A stretch of DNA of 64,000 nucleotides from Oxyruncus cristatus. Its lineage: Eukaryota; Chordata; Aves; Passeriformes; Cotingidae. Shown here piece after piece: positions 40,481-52,846 of this stretch. How positions within the stretch are numbered: the stretch's first letter is position 1; every line of letters begins with the position of its first letter. The notes beneath the pieces are model-generated. The model did not search any database, was not told the DNA's origin, and saw only the letters and a list, made by a program, of their open reading frames with translations. The stretch lies in NCBI GenBank assembly GCA_013399855.1, contig VXAY01005269.1, positions 1,008,398-1,072,397 of the forward strand, written 5' to 3'. The position numbers and the translations under genes are program-made.

Positions 40481-42130
40481 TTAAGACTGTACTACTGATA
40501 GATGATCTTGTCTGTGCCTTGACCCAGATACACACTATTTCTGCTCATAACATTTTTCTCTGTTTTTAAGAGCTGTTCACTGCATTTAAGTAAAAAGGAT
40601 TTAAGATGTAGTGTATAACATTCAAAAGCAACAGTAAAGGTATATATGCATGTGTGTTAATATACAGCAAAAATATGAATTTTTATTGTCACCCCTGATT
40701 TGGAAAATCAAGAAATACTGAAATCTCGCTTGTATGATACCATAAAGCAGGTTTTGCCTTGGAATGGCATGTTTTCTGTCCTAAGTGACTACGGGTATAA
40801 CATAACAAATGGTAAATACAGGTAAAAGAAGGATGTTAAATAACAGAACTGACAACAAAGTCCCCACATCTTGAGAATGGCATTGCCCATTATGTCTGGC
40901 CACTATGGCTGTCAACACAACTATTCATGATATTTTATTCCCCCAAAGATTTCTCAAGTTCAAGCCTTCTAATAATTCTAAAAGTTTGTTTAAAGGGAAA
41001 AACAATAAATTAGTGACTTTCACAGATTGAGCAAAATGACCCCATATTTTATGTTTTCTCCTTAACACATAATTTAAACACCAGGAATCATGTATGAGAG
41101 GTTTTAAGGAATTTACTTACATTGTGAGCTGCACAGTGCCAATGTAACACATGCTGGCGCCACATCTAACAAAACAGTTCCAGAATAAGCAACATAACAA
41201 ATTACTGCTTTAGCTCTTGAATCCGTTTGTATACTGTGTGATCTTTTTCATAATCCTCATTGCATAGCACTGCAGATTTCCTGATGACATTTTGTTTACT
41301 GGAGCTGCTAAGGGTACATGGAACCAGTGTACCCTGTGCTGACCAATGTGCTGTGACTGACATGCAATTCACCATTTAACCACTGCTGTAGATGATATAT
41401 AAGAGGTGATATGAACATGATCCTATCCTCAGTGTCTTCGGGATCAAGTATTAATCTTCAGCAGACAGCTTAAAAATACTGTAGAAAAATCTTTTGTTCC
41501 AAATGATCACAAGTGCATGGCCTTAGTAACAAAACTTATTTCTAGTTATGAAGGATTAATTAGTGGATTAATTAATTAATTATTAAGGATTAACTATTCA
41601 TTAGTACAACTACTCCCCAAGAACTGCATAGTACCATCAGACTATTTGACTTTTACAGTAATCATTTAAATATGTGCAAACTCACAGTACAGTACATTCT
41701 GAGGTTATTCTGGCTTTCTGAAAGAACTGTGCCCTTAAAATTTTTAACAAATATAAGATATATAAACAACTGGAAAGAAAAGAAAATTCAATTTATGAAA
41801 TTTTTAACCTGTCATAGTAGGCAGAAAAATTTCATCCTTTTGGTTACCCAATTATTTTTTTCTGCACATGTATAAATATACATGCTTGACAAAGGATAAT
41901 TTACACCAAGGATATTATTCTGTTGCCAATCACATCAATGCTGACCTTTAATAACTGCATCTGGGTAGAACTTGCTGCCTTCCTTTGAATACCATTGATT
42001 GAATAGGGTTTTTGCCAGCAGTTGAATATGGATCTCAGTATTTTAAGAAATTGTCCAGTTTAGGGTTGTTTGTCAATTAACCTCAATATGTGTCTTTTAA
42101 AATGCCACAAAGGTCAATATTTCTTAAATA

Positions 42131-42174
42131 GAATATATATATTTATACATGTACATACATGTATGTATACACAC
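42131..42174. repeat. TA/CATG-rich microsatellite
   Basis: ATATATATTTATACATG followed by TACATACATGTATGTATAC. Confidence 0.8.
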
Positions 42175-42708
42175 CTTCTATGAAATTAATCCATAAAATA
42201 AAAACCAATGTGTAAAGCTGAGAAAACTCCTGCATAGGCCATTGTTTGTGTGTGCAACTAGATTTCTGATATTTTCCTACTTATGCAAATATAAAAACTG
42301 ATTTGTACTATTGACCTTGGATACAAGACAGTTCATATATCTTGTCAGGGATCTAATTCAAAGGTTGATGGAAAGACAGACTGGTTTTAAGGCACCTTAG
42401 AAAATCCTTCAAACTTACACAGCATAAGATAAAAGCTTTTGAATAATACATTTTAAAGTTTTTAAAGATGTCTCTTTTCTTCAGTTATTTTCTCCAACCA
42501 CTAGATCATATCTGGGAAAAAATTAAATCACTCTTTTCACGCAACATCCCCCTTCCTGTTCTGACTGTGCCAACAAGTAACAGCAGGAAAAACTTTTAAA
42601 TGTATTTGTATGTTTAGAAACACATATTTTCACAAATAATGTTTGACATTGTTCCTATTCTCCCATGCTTCGTTTCTTTCATGATACAAAAGTTCTCAGA
42701 ATGTGTTC

Positions 42709-42721
42709 TTTTTTTTTTTTT
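42709..42721 (+). repeat. Poly-T tract (T13)
   Basis: Thirteen T in a row, with no associated retroposon recognised. Confidence 0.85.
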
Positions 42722-42827
42722 AAACACAGAAATAATGTGAAAAATGTTTTTTAAAAGTCATCCCATTATAATTAGGTTATAAATCTCCATAAAACATATG
42801 CTGCCTATAATAAATGGCTATAATGAA

Positions 42828-42856
42828 GATATATATATAGAGAGAGATAGAGATAA
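42828..42856. repeat. (TA)n(GA)n compound microsatellite
   Basis: ATATATATAT followed by AGAGAGAGATAGAGA. A loose 25-base direct duplication (CTATAATAAAT...GAAGAT) flanks it at about 42805 and 42868. Confidence 0.75.
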
Positions 42857-43790
42857 AGGTATCTGTCTATAATAAATAAAGTGAAGATGTATCTTAAGGA
42901 AGATACTACATATGACTGCAAAGTACTTTTCTGTTATATTAATTGGTCAGTGCATATCCATTTACAACACTTAACTTTATGAATCAGGACTGGTTCCAAA
43001 TGAACAGTTTTCAGCATCAGTAGGTAGGTCTCCGATGTTTCAGAGCTTTAGGTTTTTTTTGCTATGCTTATTTTTGTCTTGTTTGAGGAGGGGGAGTTGG
43101 TTATGACTAAATATGCAAACTGTATCCATTCATACACAAGAGCAGTTATACCTTGTGAGACACTAGACTACCCCTTAGTGATCTTCCAGCAATAGCTACA
43201 TATTTCAAATGCAATCTTAACCAAATCCTGTTGACCTTACAAATACTTGCATAGATTTTATTTGCAAAGAAGCAATTTTACCCACACAACAATTCAAAAG
43301 CTATTATTTCAGTCTGAAGACTCATTTAAGCAGAATAATTGGCATCAATAGCACTTACCTGATTGTGTGGAATAGAAGTTATACAGCTCTTTCCAATTAA
43401 AAACCATGCAATATCCATTTTAAAACAATAATGCAATGTTTGAAATTTATGAAAATTAGGTTTTTACTGAAATGCTTTTTAAGAGGCTTTAAACACAAAT
43501 AGTGAAATTTGTTACATTGTGGTTAAAAGTAATGTGCCATATATAACTGTCTATAGAGAGATACTGCATACACACCAGGAGGTTTAGGTCAGTTGATATG
43601 TTAATCAAGTCATGAGTATTGCATTCCATCGTAAAAGAACGTCAAGCCTCTTTTCACTAAGAGAAATTGGCTACATGACTATCAAATTCTCACCAGCCTA
43701 CTGAAAGGACTAAAAGAAATCAATATCACACAGAAAGATGGATCGAGCATGAATAAATGTGGCAAGCACATAAACAAACAGACACGGAAT

Positions 43791-43869
43791 TAAACAAGGA
43801 AAAAAAAAAGAAACAAAACCAAAACAAAACACAAAGCAAACCAAAACCAAAACAAATGAAACCAACAAA
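43791..43869 (-). promoter_or_regulatory. U/G-rich intronic tract just after the donor
   Basis: On the transcribed (minus) strand this is a nearly continuous run of TTTG/TTTTGG units ending in T9, starting about 15 bases into the intron. It looks like the low-complexity A/C tracts found elsewhere in the window, so it may be chance. Its position after a weak donor matches the U-rich elements bound by TIA1/TIAR, which help U1 snRNP use poor donors. That role is inferred only. Confidence 0.4.
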
Positions 43870-43877
43870 GATTGTCG

Positions 43878-43886
43878 CTTAACCTG
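43878..43886 (-). promoter_or_regulatory. ZNF385D: 5' splice site (donor) of the ZNF385D exon
   Basis: On the minus strand the junction is CAG|GTTAAG. The exon side fits consensus. In the intron, +3 is T instead of A/G and +5 is A instead of G, making it weak. It splits a codon after its first base (phase 1), leaving G for the next codon, which fits the aspartate I recall at this place in ZNF385D. Confidence 0.85.
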
Positions 43887-44046
43887 TTTTGTCAGAGCTG
43901 GTATTGATGGTATTGGTAGTGATGGAAGTGAAGGTAGTCTTTGCGCTGTCCTTGGTAGTAACAGATTTCTGCTTATTTTTCATGGCTTCCAGTGCTTTGA
44001 GCTTCTTGGCATGTTTAGTGCCTTTGTAGTGGGCCGCAGCCTGGCT
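43884..44046 (-). CDS. ZNF385D: ZNF385D internal coding exon (zinc finger 1 His half and linker)
   Basis: This 163-bp exon (phase 0 in, phase 1 out) encodes 54 residues. It opens SQAAAHYKGTKHAKKLKALE, continues with a lysine-rich helix-like stretch (AMKNKQKS) and ends in a Ser/Thr/Asn-rich tail (TTFTSITTNTINTSSDKT). His6 and His12, five residues apart, are the two zinc ligands of a U1/matrin-type C2H2 finger; the cysteine pair (C-x2-C) must lie at the end of the preceding exon. The protein belongs to the ZNF385 family of nuclear proteins with widely spaced double-stranded-RNA-type fingers. Family knowledge suggests RNA or DNA binding; the exact role of ZNF385D is poorly known. The segment matches my memory of human ZNF385D almost exactly, with one Ala-to-Thr change. 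ZNF385B is the main alternative. The frame has no stops and both splice sites are present. Just past the donor the frame meets TAA. Confidence 0.88.
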
Positions 44047-44080
44047 CTACAAAGGAGAACAAAATGAACCATGCAATCAG
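44047..44080 (-). promoter_or_regulatory. ZNF385D: 3' splice site, polypyrimidine tract and branch-point candidate
   Basis: On the minus strand TTCATTTTGTTCTCCTTTG leads into TAG directly before AGC (Ser). The tract is T-rich, with only a few purines. CTGAT at 44080-44076 is a reasonable branch-point match about 30 bases before the AG. Confidence 0.8.
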
Positions 44081-45622
44081 GCTCATTTCTAAACTGGCAT
44101 TCTCTGTATTAGTACAAATACAGACTACCTTTCAATAATGGGTACCATTCACATTATCCAAGTAGTGACCAAACAGGAAATTATATTTAGAATGATGCTC
44201 GGAAAACAATGGAAAAAGTACTCAAGCAACCCAAATTCAATAAATACAGTATATTACTGTATAACAGTATAATACTTTCAGACCAAAATTAGGTTGTTTT
44301 AGTCTACCTTGCTACCATTAGTTTTTCAAGACTTATGTTGCTTTCTCATGAAAAAATAGTTCTCAGGCAACAGGGAGGATGGTACTCTCCTCCTATCAGC
44401 TTTGTACTTTTCGAGTTTCTATTTCAAACTAGAGATTTTGTCAAAGCTTCCTTCAAAGAACAATTTAACAGTGGTATCAAGAACTTCTCAGCAAATACTG
44501 ACAATAAAAAACAAACCAAAAATACCCCAACTCAAAACCAGCCCAAACAAAAGAAGAGGAAAATATAAAACACACCCTTCAAAGTCCATCACCAAAGACT
44601 TAATTGAATGTGAGGTAGACATGCAATTAACTGGCTTTCTTAAAAAAAAGAGGATTACTTTTGTTCATCTGCTACAAAAGGTAGTGTTTGAAATTCAAAG
44701 CCGGGAGCATCCTTTCAAAGGAGAAAGCTCACACAAATCCTGTCACAGTCCCAAGTATATTTTGGCTATTTCATATTGTTAAGCTAAATTAGATTTTTAT
44801 GTGCATTACTATTAAGATTTATGCATTACACCATAGGTTTTTTTATTATTTCAAGAGTTATGACCAAATTTATTCATTTAATCTATGTGCAAATATAAGA
44901 ATTGTATTTGAACTATAAGATTAAACCTTATAGAAGAAACACTGGAATTAATATGAATATTCAGAGTTTATTTCTTCACTAATTATTTAAGTTATAGAAG
45001 AAGGATAGTCTTTCAGTTGATGTTAACAAACTGAAAAAATTGCCTGTATTTTTTCTGCTGAACTTCGAACTTTATTGAAAGTAGCTCCTTTATTACTTGA
45101 AAGAGAAGACTCTAGAAATATAGTAAAAATTTAACTACTACAGAACTAAACAAATGAAAAGCAACTATTCCAGATCAGCTCAAGACCCACAAAGGTCAAG
45201 TTTGGTGTTTTTTTTGGCACGAAACAATTGAAGATATTTAGAACACAAAACAAAGGTAAAAGTTTTCTATTGTGGAATCAGAAGAATCAAAATGGAATAT
45301 TCCAGCATATATGGAATTTAGAGGCTATAAACCCAAAGCATCAAAGGGATAAAAAGACAGTCATTTGAATCACTAAGCTACTCATGTGGGTAGAAGAATC
45401 CTGCATTAGCTGGAATCCACTAGTCATTAGACCTTTATTTAATACTATTTGATCTACTGAATTTTGGGGAGTGAAGTTCTAGTGAATATCACTGTAAGAG
45501 TATATTGTTCCTGAGATTTATGACTTTCAGCTTCCATGAAAAGTCTTGATTCCTTCTAGATGCCTGAAATTTGAGAAGCATGAGGTGGGTAGGAAAGAAG
45601 TGAGAGACCTTTTAAAACCAAT

Positions 45623-45682
45623 AAACACATACATGTGTATGTGTATGCATATATAGATACACACACACACACACATACACTC
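45623..45682. repeat. TG/TA/CA microsatellite
   Basis: ACACATACATGTGTATGTG followed by an impure TA segment and ACACACACACACACAC; the ends are partly complementary. Confidence 0.9.
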
Positions 45683-46666
45683 TTGAATATTGAGATGCAT
45701 CATTCAGTTTGGTTGAAAAGCCAGTTTCTCTATACCTAAAATAATGTAAATATTGTAATAGGTACCCTTATTGAAAGAACACTGGACAGTGAAGTTTTTA
45801 ATTAGAAACAACTTGAACAGAAACAGCACAATCATGCACCTTTTACAACTCTCAACACACAACATCGAGACATATTGTAAGCCAAATACAAACACTCAAG
45901 GAATGTTAATTATAATCAAACTGAAAGACCAGTGTTAAGTTATGATGACACATTAAAAATGACATTATACTGTACACCCTTCTGTTGCTATGATGTCAAC
46001 TATTTTTACAGTTTCTAGTCAAATTTAATCATCAGTCAGCTTCAGATTCTGATTGAACTTGTTTTCCATAACTAACAATGTCACTCATCAAATATCAGAA
46101 AGGTAGTCAGAACATGGTCCTTAATACCCAATTATAAATGTTGATATAAGTGTGATACGCAGCTCAATTTTTTGCAGAACTGTTAGCAGAGAACCCCAGG
46201 TTTAAGACTCCTGCGTCCAGAGTTCTCTCCAGATTCTCACATCTATAGGTCCAAAAACCTCAAGTTGCGTGTTAGATGCACAAAGAATATACAATGAGGG
46301 CATATGTAGAAATTGGTGACCTTTTCAGAGCTCTGAAACACATGAATGAAATTGCTCTAAAGTAGAAACACATTGCTCAAATTTACAAGTACGATGGCTG
46401 TTACTTAGAGTCATCCATAACTCACTTCCCACAGAGTGCTTCCAGTTTATCCAGCTTCTACTTAAATAAGATCTTCATGACTTTTTTATTTCAAAGTTTA
46501 AATCTCCTTCCTCTGTGGGGACATGAAGCCATAAGAGCTTGTTTCAATATAACTGTAGCTGGCATGTTAATGGGAGTTCCATGTGAGAGCAAGCGAATTC
46601 CTAAGGATCTAACCAGCTCCAAATTATCTTATGGTGAACTTTTAAAACTGAACTGGAACCCTAATT

Positions 46667-46690
46667 AAAAAAAAAAAAAAAAAAAAAAAA
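46667..46690 (+). repeat. Poly-A tract (A24)
   Basis: Twenty-four uninterrupted A, the longest homopolymer in the window. I did not recognise a retroposed body or a target-site duplication around it. Confidence 0.9.
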
Positions 46691-47171
46691 GTCTGTCATT
46701 ATCTTTCCTTGCATGAGTAAGATGTAGGAAATGGGAAAATATCCATAAATATCTTTTTCAGCACAGCAACACAAAATATGGTACCTCAATGAATCATTCC
46801 TTGCAGCTGTAAGAGGACTAAAATAATCCTCCCTGCTTAAATGGCTTTTGCTTGTAGCCTCATTCCTTAAATGGTATTTACTTGTAGGTTAAATATAAAA
46901 ATAAGATGGATCATAAAATGGAATTATTCCCAACTTTCATGTAGAATTAAGAAATATCGAGAGAGAGCAGAAGAGTCAAAGACAAGTTAGTCCCCGCTTT
47001 TGGTGCCAAACATGATCCTTAACTGAATGAAGAGACTGTACCCCATCAGAAAGCTGACAAGGAGTCTCCTTCGGGAACTCTTCAGACTTCAACAGTTGCA
47101 AAAACCAAGCAGACAATGTATATATGTTTTTAAATTACCTTAAGATGTTGTGCTCAAACAAGATGAACAGA

Positions 47172-47215
47172 GGTTACACAGTAAACCTTACATCTACAGA
47201 AGTCAATGGCAATCA
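47172..47215. mobile_element. Weak ancient amniote repeat candidate
   Basis: CCTTACATCTACAGAAGTCA followed by ATGGCAA carries the GAAGTCAATGG theme of old amniote repeats. It is short and could be chance. Confidence 0.22.
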
Positions 47216-48024
47216 AGGAAGGATTTCCCTTTCCATATTTTGTAAAGGGGTACTGACTTTTATAATTGCTCATCTCTGTGGAAGCCAGTTTCCCTGGACT
47301 AAAAACTGATCTAAAATCAGATATTCCCTGATCATTTAGGAAAAATATTTCCTATTAGGATAGAACACTTCATAATCATAGTCAATCAGCTATACCAAAA
47401 CCCCTCTAATATTAAATTTTGTTTCTTTTTATGACTACAAAAGAATACATTAGAAGAATACCTTAAGAAAGAGCTTACTTTCTTCTTTTATAACAGTTTT
47501 CACATTTGATACACGGAATTAACCGTAACACTGCGAACACAGGTCACTGTCAGCTAACTTGTAGCCCAGTCAGTGATGAAGCACGAGCAATATGTCAAAT
47601 ATTGCTGGTGCAAAATTACAGTGAACATTAAGAAACTAAATCCATTCTTGAAAAAGATGTCTAACATGAAAGTAAAAAACAGATTATTACCTTCTATCGG
47701 AAGATGAAAACTCACGTATCCTTTACTAAATTTTGAGGGCTCTGACCCCGCAAATTACATGTAGACTTACTTTGGTCTGTGGGAACTATTTCAACAAAAT
47801 AGCAAAATGTCTAAATAGCAAGTCACTTTTTAATGTTATTTGTAATGACTTCTTGCCTATTTGAGCAGTACAAGCCAATTTAAGCACCTCTTTTGTAAAA
47901 CAAATATCTTCCTCTTTTTCCATGCATCTGCGTTGAATAATTAGGGAGCTTTTTAATCCATATCTTTTGTAGCCTTCACAAGTTGCTAGAATATAAAAAA
48001 AGCATTTGTCTATATAAAAATTTA

Positions 48025-48057
48025 TTTTATGTATATATATGTGTGTATGTGTGTGTT
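48025..48057. repeat. TA/TG microsatellite
   Basis: TTTATGTATATATATGTG followed by TGTATGTGTGTGT. Confidence 0.85.
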
Positions 48058-51000
48058 GTAAGTACAAAGACATAAACATACCATAAAATAAAACAAGGTC
48101 TATGTGCAGTTGTGAGCAGTTAGAAAATACAGTTAGAATTGTGTAAAGACTCAGCTGTATTTTCTTTGCAGAAGTGCAATATTGTACCACAACCACCATA
48201 AGGACATCATATTACCAAGCAAACTGCAATGTGAAAAAAAAACACTGAGAAAGATGAAATATTTTAAACAATCCAGATAGTATTCTCTTACAATTACAGT
48301 CAAGCTAACTACATGGAAGTCTTCAAAATAAGTTGGTCTGCCTGACTCAGTGAATCATATGTCTTCTCACTTATGCTCTTTAGGCATCGGTCCAACAAAT
48401 TCTGCTTAATTTTGTGCATTGAAACAAAAAACAGGTCTCCTCTTATTCTTAGAGAGTTTTCAACTTAGCAGCACTGCATCTTCTATCCTTTTTATATCCC
48501 TCCTGGTCCACCCCACATTGCCACTTTTCTTACAGATTTTTTTTCCTGCCTTAATCATTCTCCCTAAGCAACACCTTCATAATTAAAGCCAGTTCAAAGA
48601 AAAGAAGTTTTTTGCAAAAAATGAGGTGAATATGTTCCACTGATTCTTCCTCTAGAAAATTAACTACTGTCTTGTGTTATGACTTTCTCATTTTATAGTG
48701 CATTTTGAAAGATGTTCATTGTGGAGAGTGCTCTGCTCCATGCTTTCATCTGGCCCATTAGTATTAAGGCTGCAGTTTGTCTGCACCCTTAGAAGACACC
48801 AAACAAGGGTTGAGAGTGCTGAAAAGTCCTTTTTGTCTGTCTGAGACTTGAGTAGGTCATATCATGTCTTTGTTTTATCAGCAACTAGATGCTACCACCC
48901 CCTCTGATGTCATTCCCTCTATGATAGTAGTAACTTTGGCTACAACATCGGCAACTGATGTCAGGATTCTCCAGAATAAAAAGCTCTAAACCCGAAAAAT
49001 CTAGATTCCCAGTTCAAAGTAATACTGTCAGTGAGCTGGGCACACATGGAAAGCAATAATTGCATAAGCCAAGAAGGCTTCTGTCCTTGATGAAGTCAGG
49101 GAAATTGTTTATGAGATGCCCATACTACACATCATTGTAATCTTTATGTATGAATATTTTCCTATAGTTGGGCAGTCAATAAGTATTTCAAATATAATTT
49201 TACTGATGTTCTACTCACACAAGAAAGTGATAAAACTCAAATGACCTTTTTAGTTTTGGAACAAGCATGACATTTTTTTCTAATGACTCCAAAGCCTGGC
49301 CAGTCAGTGATGATAGCATTGCTCAGGGAAGGTTGCAGTGTGCAGCCGAGACATCTGTATTCTTCCAGATATGTGCCATTTACATAACCTGAGTTGATCT
49401 CTACAGAACTTCTCCACTAAGTAAACTGGAAAAGTTTACAGAGAGAAAATCTAACAGCCCTGAGATGCCCGACACTTTGTTCAGCCTAGGGCAGGGCTTT
49501 AACTGTGAGCAACACTTAAAAAATTGAGTATAGTGCAGTGTTTTTCACAGAGATGTATTTACTCTAGTAGCTAAGCTTTTATTTGAGGTTATTTTAAATT
49601 TTAAAAAATAATTTCTTACAAGTACTATTGTTTTGTTTGTGCAGCGAGTACATGCAGGAAATTCAGGACTACTCACAAGTCCTGTGCTTACTTTCTAGAA
49701 AACAGAGGAACTCCATGGACTTCAACAATTTCACAGACATTGTACAAGAAACAACTAAGTACTTGTGCAAGTCTTTGCAGAATAGGAGATTAAGTGAAGA
49801 CATATAATGTAATTTTTAAAGATGATGTCAACACTATGACATGTTTCATATTGAACGAGTATCCTAATTTCTGCCTGGTACATACAAATACAATCTGCAG
49901 TCAATTACAGTGCAGATAAACTTTGTCTGTCTTCATTTCTTCCTTCTGCTAAGCTTACCTTTATTTTCTGAAATGTGTCATTTTACTTTTTTGTGCACTC
50001 TATCATCACAACCACTCTGTAATCTAATTACATTATGCACTCAGATGTAACTGTGGTATAAAACAGGACATGTGTAATATGACTTCTTTCAGACTTGTTC
50101 TGAGAGAGGGCTTTTGCCTCCTAAACTATGATCAATCAATTAGCCCCTTTCCCTAGAGTCAAAAAAACAATAGCAGGGCAAGTACGAAAAAGTTTTTTTC
50201 TGTAGAAAAAAAAGTAATGAATTTCTCCAGAATAAAATAAATGTCCCAGCACATTACTTCCCAGGTATTAATTTTACCTTTCCATGGTAAGAAAAGCTTT
50301 CTATTTCCTTTTCTCCTTCTCAAACATTCATTCAATATACTCATTAATGTACCCTGAGACTCAAGGATCAGAGAGAATGGGTGCTTCCTGAGCTCACTAG
50401 CTCCTTTGCATTAATAAAGCTGCTTTATCACACTTTCTGTACTTGAGCTCCTTCCAAAGCCATTTCTGTAATGATGAGAGACTGCACCTGGCAAGAGTCT
50501 GCATCACATTGTGAGAGATTGGCATCGACCCCATTCTTATGGTAAAATCATCCATCCTATAGTAAAATCAATTTCATTTTCATTATGGAAAGAAGTATCA
50601 TACTTTCGTTATGGAAAGGAAAAGCCATTTTATCTTGGTCAGATGAAGAAGGTCAAAATTTTCTACTTAACATAATTTGCCCCATCACACAGTATCTTTA
50701 TGACCATGTATCTACTTGTAGTGTATGCTGTGATTGAGTGTGGCATTACCTGAAATGATTTAATCAAGACACAAAAGATTTTCTAGATATATTATACATT
50801 TAACACAGCATTTTGAGGCAATATACACAGCATCAAAATATGTATACTGAAGGGAAGATAACTCAAGTTATCCATCACTTCCCATTCCTGGCACTTTTCT
50901 TTTAAGGACACCAGTACTTCATGCAGCGAAACAAAATTACATTATATGTTGAAATTCGATAAACAGACTGCGCTTTACCATCTACTTTATCTTTTTTTGT

Positions 51001-52683
51001 TTGTTTGTTTTTGCTAAGGCAGAGCAGTTTTAAACTTATTTTTGACAATGTCATCAAGTTTTGGTGTGTGGCATTTTATATAGACTGACTTCCATAGTAA
51101 TACGGTTGTTTTGGGGGAAGGTCTTTCGTGGGGACATAAAACACACTCTTTTGAAAACTGGTATTATCAATGAAATTAACTTTAACATTTAATTTTTACC
51201 ATATTAATTGGTAACATCATTTATTTTCCCCATGGCAAATGTTATTGTAGTCAGAATTTCAAGAGAGTATTAAACTCACACTGTATTTTTTTCATTTACA
51301 TTAACCAAGTGATTAATACCGGATTAATTTTGGAATGAGATAGAAGAAAGTTGATCTGTACACACTGCCATGAGCTATGAGTAGGATGAAATAGAACATG
51401 TATTAATCAGCTGGATAAATATAATACATATGCTTCCAGTTTTGAATCTGGAACTGACATATTCAGAACTGAGAACTTGATTAAATTATATATGCCCATT
51501 ATAATTCTGCAGAAGTGTACCCCAGCTTCCCTGCACTAGCAGTAGACACACTCACATACCTTTACTCATTGAGTTAATGAAATTAATAATGTAAATGCAA
51601 TTTCACGTTCAGATTGTACACAAACAATATTTACTTAAAAACAACAGATGCTCTTGAATTTAAAATAACCACAATTTTCTGAAGAGTGTTGAAAAGTTCA
51701 GTCTTTTCTGGTGTCATCTGAAAATGGATGACAGTGGTAGCCAACACCTGTTTGAATCTGAATTTGTCACTGTTCAGCTATTTGGAGTCAAGGATATACA
51801 CATACACTTACCTGTCAAGAGACTCATTTAATTTAGAAACTTTTCACTGTCTGAGTAAAAAGTACTTGGTTCCTTCTGCATCCAGCTTGAGAACTTATAA
51901 CTAAAGAAAGTTGAGTGGGTGGATTTAGTGTAGCTCATCTGAGTGTTTTCACCTGGTTTCTGTTGCCAAGGAAACTGTTTTTGTCTGTTTACATTCATAA
52001 TAACAATCTCATTGAATTCTGAGTTTCTGGTGTTTTTTGATTGAATCAAAGCATCATGAAAGAATAGTGGTGAGACAGAAAGATGCTTCAAGAAATTTCA
52101 CAGAAAACAAGAAAAGCTCAAAAAGTGCATATTTAATTATTAATTCAGTATGATTTGAACTTTATATTTGAAATTACAAACAAGTTAATATAACTTGTAC
52201 ATACAAAACCACAAAAGAGAATTCATGGAGATATTTTCACTGCTTTTAAGCACAGTGTTAATACTTTCATTGGAATTACAGGTTTTAATACTATAGTTAT
52301 TACAAATTTTTCAAATTTCAGGTTTGTCTGAAACATGTTGATTGAACTTTCTGATTCTTTCACTGAAATACAGTTACATAAATTTTTCTTTTTGAATTTT
52401 CAATTTATATTTCTATAGCTATTTTAATGTAAACTTTTCCAGTGTCCTTTAGATCAACTCCTACCCATAAGCAGAAACTCAAAACCCACGATAAGAAACA
52501 TAAATGCTCAAATTTCCCGATTACAGCTCTATTTTATGTAGACTTGGTTGCAATTAGATGCTTCCCAGGTTAAATGTCCAGCCTTCTTGTAGAAGGCTGT
52601 AAGTATTTGTAAATATTAAGTGAAACTTTCCTGTGAGAAGTTTGCACATCTGCACAAAGACTGATAGTTTAAAGCTAAGACTA

Positions 52684-52846
52684 ATCACAGAATATGCTGA
52701 GTTGGAAGGGACCCATCAGGATCATTGAGTCCAGCTCCTGGCCCTGCACAGGACATCCCAAGAAGCACACCATGTGCTTGAGAGCATTGTCCAAACACTT
52801 CCTGAACTCAGACAGGCTTGGTGCTGTGACCACTTCCCTGGACGAG
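52684..52846 (-). mobile_element. CR1 LINE, 3' fragment
   Basis: The inverted tail CACAGAATATGCTGAGTTGG, then AAGGGACCCATCAGGATCAT, CTGGCCCTGCACAGGACATC and ACACCATGTGCTTGAGAGC, is a CR1 3' end of a subtype different from the 20.0 and 57.2 kb copies. Its tail core (ATATTCTG, GGGTCC) is closer to that of the SINE at 7.1 kb. The match fades near 52846, inside the last part of ORF2. Confidence 0.92.

Larger units (their letters stand above)
39821..43790. other. Intronic stretch with L2-like relic and simple repeats
   Basis: The left part (to about 40.5 kb) is pyrimidine-rich and ends in an L2-like 3' terminus, so more of it may be old L2. The rest is AT-rich unique DNA with simple repeats near 41.56, 42.13, 42.71 and 42.83 kb. 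No gene was seen. Confidence 0.5.
1..43883 (-). other. ZNF385D: ZNF385D intron, 3' of the exon (partial)
   Basis: Everything left of the exon donor at 43883 is taken as the intron after that exon. I looked for the next ZNF385D coding segment (start of the region before the second zinc finger) on the minus strand and did not find it, so the intron is at least about 43.9 kb. Very long introns are typical of this gene in vertebrates. The content is AT-rich unique sequence, simple repeats and CR1 relics listed separately. A missed short exon cannot be excluded by eye. Confidence 0.75.
44081..52683. other. Unique AT-rich intronic stretch
   Basis: No gene or recent transposon was recognised. It holds simple repeats near 45.6, 46.7 and 48.0 kb, a weak ancient-repeat candidate at 47.17 kb, and a possible conserved block at 51.17-51.33 kb. 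Confidence 0.55.

Noticed and set aside
44402..44782. A 126-codon plus-strand frame beside the ZNF385D exon
   Set aside because: Antisense intronic DNA, lysine- and asparagine-rich from A-rich sequence, no motif and no splice context.
45623..45682. A CRISPR-like or regulatory repeat array
   Set aside because: Plain TG/TA/CA microsatellite with no spacer structure.
47786..48199. A 137-codon minus-strand frame
   Set aside because: It crosses a TA/TG microsatellite, has no family motif and shows low-complexity composition; chance frame in AT-rich DNA.
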